From NCBI GenBank assembly GCA_013043825.1, contig JABDNM010000109.1:1-47280 (forward strand): a stretch of 47,280 nt of DNA, in the 5' to 3' direction. Source of the stretch: Flavobacteriaceae bacterium (GTDB lineage: Bacteria; Bacteroidota; Bacteroidia; Flavobacteriales; Flavobacteriaceae). Position numbers and translations under genes: made by a program. Under the pieces are notes generated by a model. It saw only the letters and a list, made by a program, of their open reading frames with translations. It was not told the origin of the DNA and did no database searches. Each line of letters starts with the position of its first letter. Position 1 is the stretch's first letter. This document shows, in pieces, positions 42,246-47,280 of this stretch.

Positions 42246-45200
42246 ATGAAAATTTTTACTCTACCCACAACTAATATGAATCGGTTCTTTTTGACAATCT
42301 TACTTGGAACCGGTCTCGTGTATCAATCCTTTGCTCAATATGCGAAGGATGGTAATCTAACGATCAATGCGGCCAATACACAAGTGAACACTTATAGTGG
42401 AGTAACCTCAGATATAACTGCAGGTGCGACCATTATCCTTGTGAATAGCATTGCAGGTGACCTTGGAGGATTAACTGCGGGAGACCTCGTTCTAGTCTAT
42501 CAAGCTCAAGGTGCGACGATCAATACAACAAATGACGTCACCTATGGAGTTATCACAAGTTTAAATGGTGCCGGAACCTATGAGTATGCCTATGTTGCTG
42601 GCGTAGCTGGTAACCAGATCACTCTGGATTGTCCCTTGGTCAATGGCTACCTCACTTCCGGTTTTACACAAGTTGTAAAGGTACCTCAATATGATACGCT
42701 TACTATCAATGGAGGAGGCTCTATTGTACCCAGTGCATGGCAAGACAGTGGCGCCTATCGAATTGGAGGTATCGTGGCGATTAATGCCGTGACCGTGGTT
42801 AATAATGGTTCGGTAGATGTTTCCAGTCTTGGTTTTAGAGGAGGAGTTCGAGAGAACGATACCTCAGGTGCAGGTGCTACTATCTATGGAGATTATGTAA
42901 CAAATTCAACGTTCCTTAGTGCTGAAAAAGGCGAAAGTATTGTTGGTTTCGGACCCGAATATGATGTCCTCGGTGGCAGATACGGACGAGGCGCACCAGC
43001 CAATGGTGGTGGAGGCGGAAATGCACACAATGCCGGAGGTGGTGGAGGTGCCAATGGAAACAATGGCAATGCATGGTTTCGTGGAGCCGGGATTATGTGT
43101 TCTACTTGCACCGGATCGGCAGCCTGGAATTTGGATCCGGACTATATAGCCAATGGAAATAGTTTAACCAACTCTTCAGGAGGAGGTCGAGGTGGATATA
43201 CGTACGCTTCTAGCAATCAAAATGCACTTTCCACAGCCCCTAGTAATTCAGCCTGGGGTGGTGACCAAAGAGACCCCGTTGGTGGTCTTGGTGGGAGACC
43301 GCTTACTGCCAACGCTGCTCAAACCATATTCTTCGGAGGTGGAGGTGGAGCCGGTGACGGAAATAATTCGGCCAATAATGATGGTGGATATGGCGGAGGA
43401 ATTATTTTAATTGATGCAGGAACCATTTCTGGATCGGGTACTTTTCTTGCCAACGGTCAAGCGGCCCCAAACACGGTACCGGCGCACAATGATGCTCCGG
43501 GTGGTGGTGGAGCCGGAGGAACGATTGTACTTGAATCACCCAGTATAAGCAATTCATTAACCCTTTCAGCATCAGGTGGAAAAGGGGGAGATCAATTATT
43601 AACTGATAACGAAAGTGAAGGCCCTGGAGGGGGAGGAAGCGGTGGTTATATTGCTATTACAGCTGGAACACCAATTACCCTTATTAATGGCGGGGCAAAT
43701 GGAATAACTTCAAGTGGTGCGGTAACCGAATTTCCAGCAAACGGATCGACCATTGGAGCTGCAGGTCAATCAGTTTCATTTACGGGAGATATTGTACTTT
43801 CATGTATTGTCGCAAACAATAATGATTTTAGTGGATCGCCTATTGATGGTGGAACTGGTGGTATGACGGCTTCGGTATTCCCAAATGACCGACTTAACGG
43901 AACGGCCTTTAATAACGCCAATGTCAATGTTAGCATAACAAACAATGATGGTTTAACCGGATTGACAGTAAATTCGACCGGTGTATTTACAGTACCTGCA
44001 GGAACTACAGCCGGCACATATAATATCGTGTATCAAATATGTGAAGTTTTGGTTCCTACAAATTGTGACACTGCAATTGCAGTCATTGTGGTAACGGATC
44101 CTCCGTGTGCTATCACAGCAATAAGTACTTCAAACCTTTCGGCTTGTAATGATAACGGAACCCCGTCAAACAGTGCAGATGACTTTTTCACGGCCGATGT
44201 TACGGTGACATTTACCAATGCTCCTAGTACAGGAACCTTGGATCTTAGCGGCGATGGAACTGCTTCTGTTTCGGCAGTAGGCTTGATATCTCCACATACT
44301 TTTACGGGAGTTACTATGAGTGCCGATGGCGGAGCGATCAACCTCACGGCGACCTTCTCGGCAGATACGGCTTGTACGTTCAATGAAAACAACGCCGGAA
44401 CTGCTCCTGCTTCATGTAGTGTTCCACCGGTTTGTAGCCTAGATACTATTAGCACTTCCGCTTTTTCCCCATGTAATGATAATGGAACACCATTGAATAG
44501 TGCGGATGACTTCTTCACTGCCGATGTAACGGTGACCTTTACCAATGCTCCTGTTACAGGAACCTTGGACCTTACCGGTGATGGAACTGCCTCTGTTTCA
44601 GCAATTGGATTAACATCTCCACATACTTTCACATCGATCCAGTTCGCTGCCGATGGTGGAGCGATCGATTTAACAGCTACTTTTTCCGATGACACTGCCT
44701 GTACCTTTAATGAACCAAATGCAGGACTGGCTCTTACGCCTTGTAGTACAGGAACTGGAGATACCGACGGAGATGGTGTACCGGACGCCTCTGATATATG
44801 TCCTGGTAATGACGATAATGCCGATGCAGATGGAGATCTAATCCCCGACGGATGTGATAATGACGATGACAATGATGGAATTCCAGATTATCAGGATGAC
44901 CCGTGTACTTCGGCATTTACTTTTAACCAAACATCCGAGGGATGGTTCACGACCAACAATAATTCAGGTGTCCCAGATTCCAACCCGGCCAGTCATTCAA
45001 ACGACGCCGCTACGGCAAATGTGGGTTGTACAATTAACATTTATGGCCCGGCCAATATGAATATCGCCGGATTAAGTGCGACCGGGACTAATTACCTTGT
45101 GGATGCAGATGATACAGGCGGAAACATGTGGGTAAGAAGTCCGAATTTTGGAGGACTTAATCTATCGAATGCATTGGGTGGAAACTTCAGTTACGATGCA

Positions 45201-47280
45201 TATAATTATCGCGTTGGCTATACAGGCAACCCAAGTTGGGGCAACGTTGCTACACCAACAACAATGCAAATTGAAGGAACAGATGGAACTATTGTCCAAG
45301 CAACGGCACCTATAAATTATACCAACTGGGAGAATGGGATTTGGAATGCTTTCTCAGTACCATTAACTAACGGTAATTGGATAGTTATAGCCGGTACAGG
45401 AAACCTTTCTACAGTTCTTACTTCAATTCAAAATATTAGAATTCGTACTGAATTTATCAACGGAGGTAACACCGGAAACTGTGCCGATGTAGAATATTAC
45501 GCCGTTGACAACATTGTATTCGCCGGGCCAGGTGTATGTAGTAACGATACAGACGGTGATGGAATACCAAACGGATTAGATCTTGATGCTGACAATGACG
45601 GCATTTATGACGTTGTTGAGGCAGGCCTGGGTGGTTTCGACACCAATGGAGATGGACTAATAGATAGTAATGACGCTGGATTTGTCGACACCAATAACGA
45701 TGGAATAGACGATAGAATTGGTGTGTTCGTACTACCGGATTCAGATGGAGATGGTACTCCAGATTACCTGGATGCTGATAGCGACAACGATGGATGTAAT
45801 GACGCAGATGAAGCCTATGGTGCATTAGGTACCGATGCCGATGGTAATGGATATTATGGTACAGGAAATCCTCCAGCAACAAATGGCGATGGAACCGTGA
45901 CGGCTGCTCCTTACAACCCAGGAAGTGTAAGTGATACAACAACGGCCGGAACTGACACTGATAGTGATGGTATTGCAAATTTCTGTGACCCCGACGATGA
46001 TAATGATGGAAATCCGGACGCGACAGATACTAATCCTTTGTCACCAACCGCTACCGATGACAATGGAACTGCTGTGATCCTTCAGCCGGTTACTATCCAG
46101 ATAATAAACAATGACGACTATTTCGCTAATGGAGACCCTAGTTCAACGGGGACAATCACGATAACCAACACAGGAACTGGAACAGCAATGGGAACTATCT
46201 CGTTCGACCCAATTACTGGTGAAATGACTTACACTCCACTAGCTTCGGAAGGAAATACAACAGTTACTGTTGTGTACGAAGTATGTAACGACATTGCTCC
46301 GGCAGGACCGGGAGCCGAAGATGTTTGTACACAAGCAACTGTTTTCATCATGGTTATAGGTGATACTGATGGAGATGGACTCACCGATGATATTGACCCG
46401 GACCCTAACAATCCTTGTGATCCTGCTCAGTCTCCTGGATATACAGGTTATGATTCTTCAAATCCAATCTGGCAGGCTGCCGATTGTGACGGTGACGGTG
46501 TCACTAATGGAGTAGAAGCCAATACAGATGGCACCGATCCCTATGATCCTTGTGACTATAACGGCGCAAGTCAGGTGATCGCCAATGTCTCCGCTGCTTG
46601 GAACAATTTAGATTGTGACGGCGATGGAGTAACCAACGGGGATGAAATATTGGAAGGTACAGATCCTCAGGATCCTTGTGACTTCGGAATTGTTAACCAG
46701 GGAACACCCACTTCAGCATGGAACCTGATGGATTGTGACGGAGATGGTGTAAGCAATGGTCAGGAACAAATTGATGGAACCGATCCTCTCGATCCATGTG
46801 ATTATGATTCAGCAAATCAAGGTACGCCAACGGCGGCCTGGGAGGCACTGGATTGTGATGGTGATGGTGTGACAAACGGACAAGAAATTATAGACGGAAC
46901 CGACCCTGTAGATCCATGTGATTACGATCCTACAAACCAAGTGATAGCAAATGTTACTCCAGCCTGGGAAGCCCTTGACTGTGATGGTGACGGAGTATCT
47001 AATGGTCAGGAAGTGATCGATGGTACGGACCCACTGGATCCTTGTGATCTTGTAGCGGCCAACCAGGATACTACCCCAACCACGGCATGGAACGACCTTG
47101 ACTGTGATGGTGACGGTGTAACCAATGGTGATGAGATCATCGATGGAACCGACCCAACCGATCCTTGTGACTTTATGTTATCGAGTCAGTCTCAACCAAC
47201 CACCCCAGCGTGGGAGGCACTGGACTGTGATGGTGACGGAGTTTCCAACGGACAGGAAATTATAGATGGAACCGACCCAC
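42246..47280 (+). CDS. Giant secreted surface protein with thrombospondin-3-like repeats, 3' truncated
   Basis: Open for 1678 codons with no stop in the window. A signal peptide follows [20 protein letters not shown] (a second possible Met at 42276). Residues ~30-500 are beta-rich and Gly-rich ([20 protein letters not shown]). Two 109-residue domains starting at Cys pairs follow (44106-44759). Next come calcium-binding type DxDxDG repeats ([27 protein letters not shown]), a jelly-roll-like lectin or adhesion stretch (about 44900-45530), more DxDGDG repeats, and from 46482 seven units of 40-43 residues ([19 protein letters not shown]). Calcium-stabilised adhesins of this type are exported by T9SS; the expected C-terminal sorting domain lies outside the window. 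Confidence 0.9.
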   Translation, partial: MKIFTLPTTNMNRFFLTILLGTGLVYQSFAQYAKDGNLTINAANTQVNTYSGVTSDITAGATIILVNSIAGDLGGLTAGDLVLVYQAQGATINTTNDVTYGVITSLNGAGTYEYAYVAGVAGNQITLDCPLVNGYLTSGFTQVVKVPQYDTLTINGGGSIVPSAWQDSGAYRIGGIVAINAVTVVNNGSVDVSSLGFRGGVRENDTSGAGATIYGDYVTNSTFLSAEKGESIVGFGPEYDVLGGRYGRGAPANGGGGGNAHNAGGGGGANGNNGNAWFRGAGIMCSTCTGSAAWNLDPDYIANGNSLTNSSGGGRGGYTYASSNQNALSTAPSNSAWGGDQRDPVGGLGGRPLTANAAQTIFFGGGGGAGDGNNSANNDGGYGGGIILIDAGTISGSGTFLANGQAAPNTVPAHNDAPGGGGAGGTIVLESPSISNSLTLSASGGKGGDQLLTDNESEGPGGGGSGGYIAITAGTPITLINGGANGITSSGAVTEFPANGSTIGAAGQSVSFTGDIVLSCIVANNNDFSGSPIDGGTGGMTASVFPNDRLNGTAFNNANVNVSITNNDGLTGLTVNSTGVFTVPAGTTAGTYNIVYQICEVLVPTNCDTAIAVIVVTDPPCAITAISTSNLSACNDNGTPSNSADDFFTADVTVTFTNAPSTGTLDLSGDGTASVSAVGLISPHTFTGVTMSADGGAINLTATFSADTACTFNENNAGTAPASCSVPPVCSLDTISTSAFSPCNDNGTPLNSADDFFTADVTVTFTNAPVTGTLDLTGDGTASVSAIGLTSPHTFTSIQFAADGGAIDLTATFSDDTACTFNEPNAGLALTPCSTGTGDTDGDGVPDASDICPGNDDNADADGDLIPDGCDNDDDNDGIPDYQDDPCTSAFTFNQTSEGWFTTNNNSGVPDSNPASHSNDAATANVGCTINIYGPANMNIAGLSATGTNYLVDADDTGGNMWVRSPNFGGLNLSNALGGNFSYDAYNYRVGYTGNPSWGNVATPTTMQIEGTDGTIVQATAPINYTNWENGIWNAFSVPLTNGNWIVIAGTGNLSTVLTSIQNIRIRTEFINGGNTGNCADVEYYAVDNIVFAGPGVCSNDTDGDGIPNGLDLDADNDGIYDVVEAGLGGFDTNGDGLIDSNDAGFVDTNNDGIDDRIGVFVLPDSDGDGTPDYLDADSDNDGCNDADEAYGALGTDADGNGYYGTGNPPATNGDGTVTAAPYNPGSVSDTTTAGTDTDSDGIANFCDPDDDNDGNPDATDTNPLSPTATDDNGTAVILQPVTIQIINNDDYFANGDPSSTGTITITNTGTGTAMGTISFDPITGEMTYTPLASEGNTTVTVVYEVCNDIAPAGPGAEDVCTQATVFIMVIGDTDGDGLTDDIDPDPNNPCDPAQSPGYTGYDSSNPIWQAADCDGDGVTNGVEANTDGTDPYDPCDYNGASQVIANVSAAWNNLDCDGDGVTNGDEILEGTDPQDPCDFGIVNQGTPTSAWNLMDCDGDGVSNGQEQIDGTDPLDPCDYDSANQGTPTAAWEALDCDGDGVTNGQEIIDGTDPVDPCDYDPTNQVIANVTPAWEALDCDGDGVSNGQEVIDGTDPLDPCDLVAANQDTTPTTAWNDLDCDGDGVTNGDEIIDGTDPTDPCDFMLSSQSQPTTPAWEALDCDGDGVSNGQEIIDGTDP
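44106..44759 (+). repeat. Two tandem 109-residue domain copies in the giant protein
   Basis: Units start at 44106 and 44433 (period 327 bases). Both contain ACNDNGTP or [42 protein letters not shown] and DTACTFNE, with about 80% identical residues. In-frame duplication of one extracellular domain with conserved Cys. Confidence 0.85.
46482..47280 (+). repeat. Seven-unit calcium-loop repeat, 120-129 bp each
   Basis: The D-C-D-G-D-G core recurs at 46482, 46611, 46731, 46851, 46977, 47100 and 47223 (spacings 129, 120, 120, 126, 123, 123). Each unit: W[11 protein letters not shown]/S-N-G-x-E, DGTDPxDPCD, then a variable 10-13 residues. The last unit is cut by the window edge, so the true number is higher. 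Confidence 0.92.

Noticed and set aside
44033-44872. 279-residue minus-strand frame
   Set aside because: Antisense shadow of the two 109-residue domains in the giant protein; composition mirrors the plus-strand repeat.

Overview
The window is chromosomal DNA of a marine-type member of the Flavobacteriaceae (Bacteroidota). Evidence for this is the type IX secretion (T9SS) genes (a type B sorting domain, PorP/SprF, PorG), a TonB-dependent receptor with a CarboxypepD_reg domain, LytTR and TPR-sensor two-component systems, an HPPK/deoxynucleoside kinase fusion, and TTTG-N18-TAnnTTTG promoters. No rRNA, insertion sequence, prophage or CRISPR array was seen. Several genes have no ATG in the expected place and appear to start at TTG or GTG (CBS protein, BamA, YhhQ, FolK fusion).

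Layout. 1-1.5 kb: end of a T9SS-secreted gliding-type protein and PorP/SprF. 1.6-5.9 kb: a von Willebrand A lipoprotein, then a CarboxypepD-TPR histidine kinase with its LytTR regulator and a gamma-carbonic-anhydrase-like protein. 6.4-14.3 kb, minus strand: the envelope-biogenesis cluster CBS-nadK-porG-uppS-bamA-ompH-ompH, then murI. 14.4-20.8 kb: pdxJ, an alpha/beta hydrolase, a TonB-dependent receptor with a GDSL lipoprotein, and a small holin-like membrane protein. 20.8-24.2 kb: tig, clpP and clpX, a protein folding and degradation block. 24.3-27.0 kb, minus: a small lipoprotein, then a GH3-family ligase overlapping an LCM-family methyltransferase. 27.0-33.0 kb: DUF2797, AsmA-like, YhhQ, the FolK-kinase fusion and a TrmH-type methyltransferase. 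33.1-35.7 kb: mutS.

35.7-36.5 kb holds the oddest sequence in the window. A strong promoter precedes two truncated tRNA-Gly-like copies whose anticodon arms are replaced by a GC palindrome; one of them also carries a 32-bp palindromic insert in the D region. Intact tRNA-Gly(GCC) and tRNA-Leu(TAA) follow, then a duplicated terminator-bearing repeat.

36.5-47.3 kb is an accessory-looking surface and signalling region. It holds two small membrane proteins, a tiny overlapping lipoprotein, an acidic lipoprotein built from 13-residue repeats, and a TPR sensor kinase with a LuxR-type regulator. An AT-rich intergenic region with twin dyads and a leader hairpin follows. The region ends in a giant secreted protein with thrombospondin-3-like repeats that runs off the window. 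The kinase/regulator pair is a plausible controller of these surface genes, but that link is inference from gene order only.
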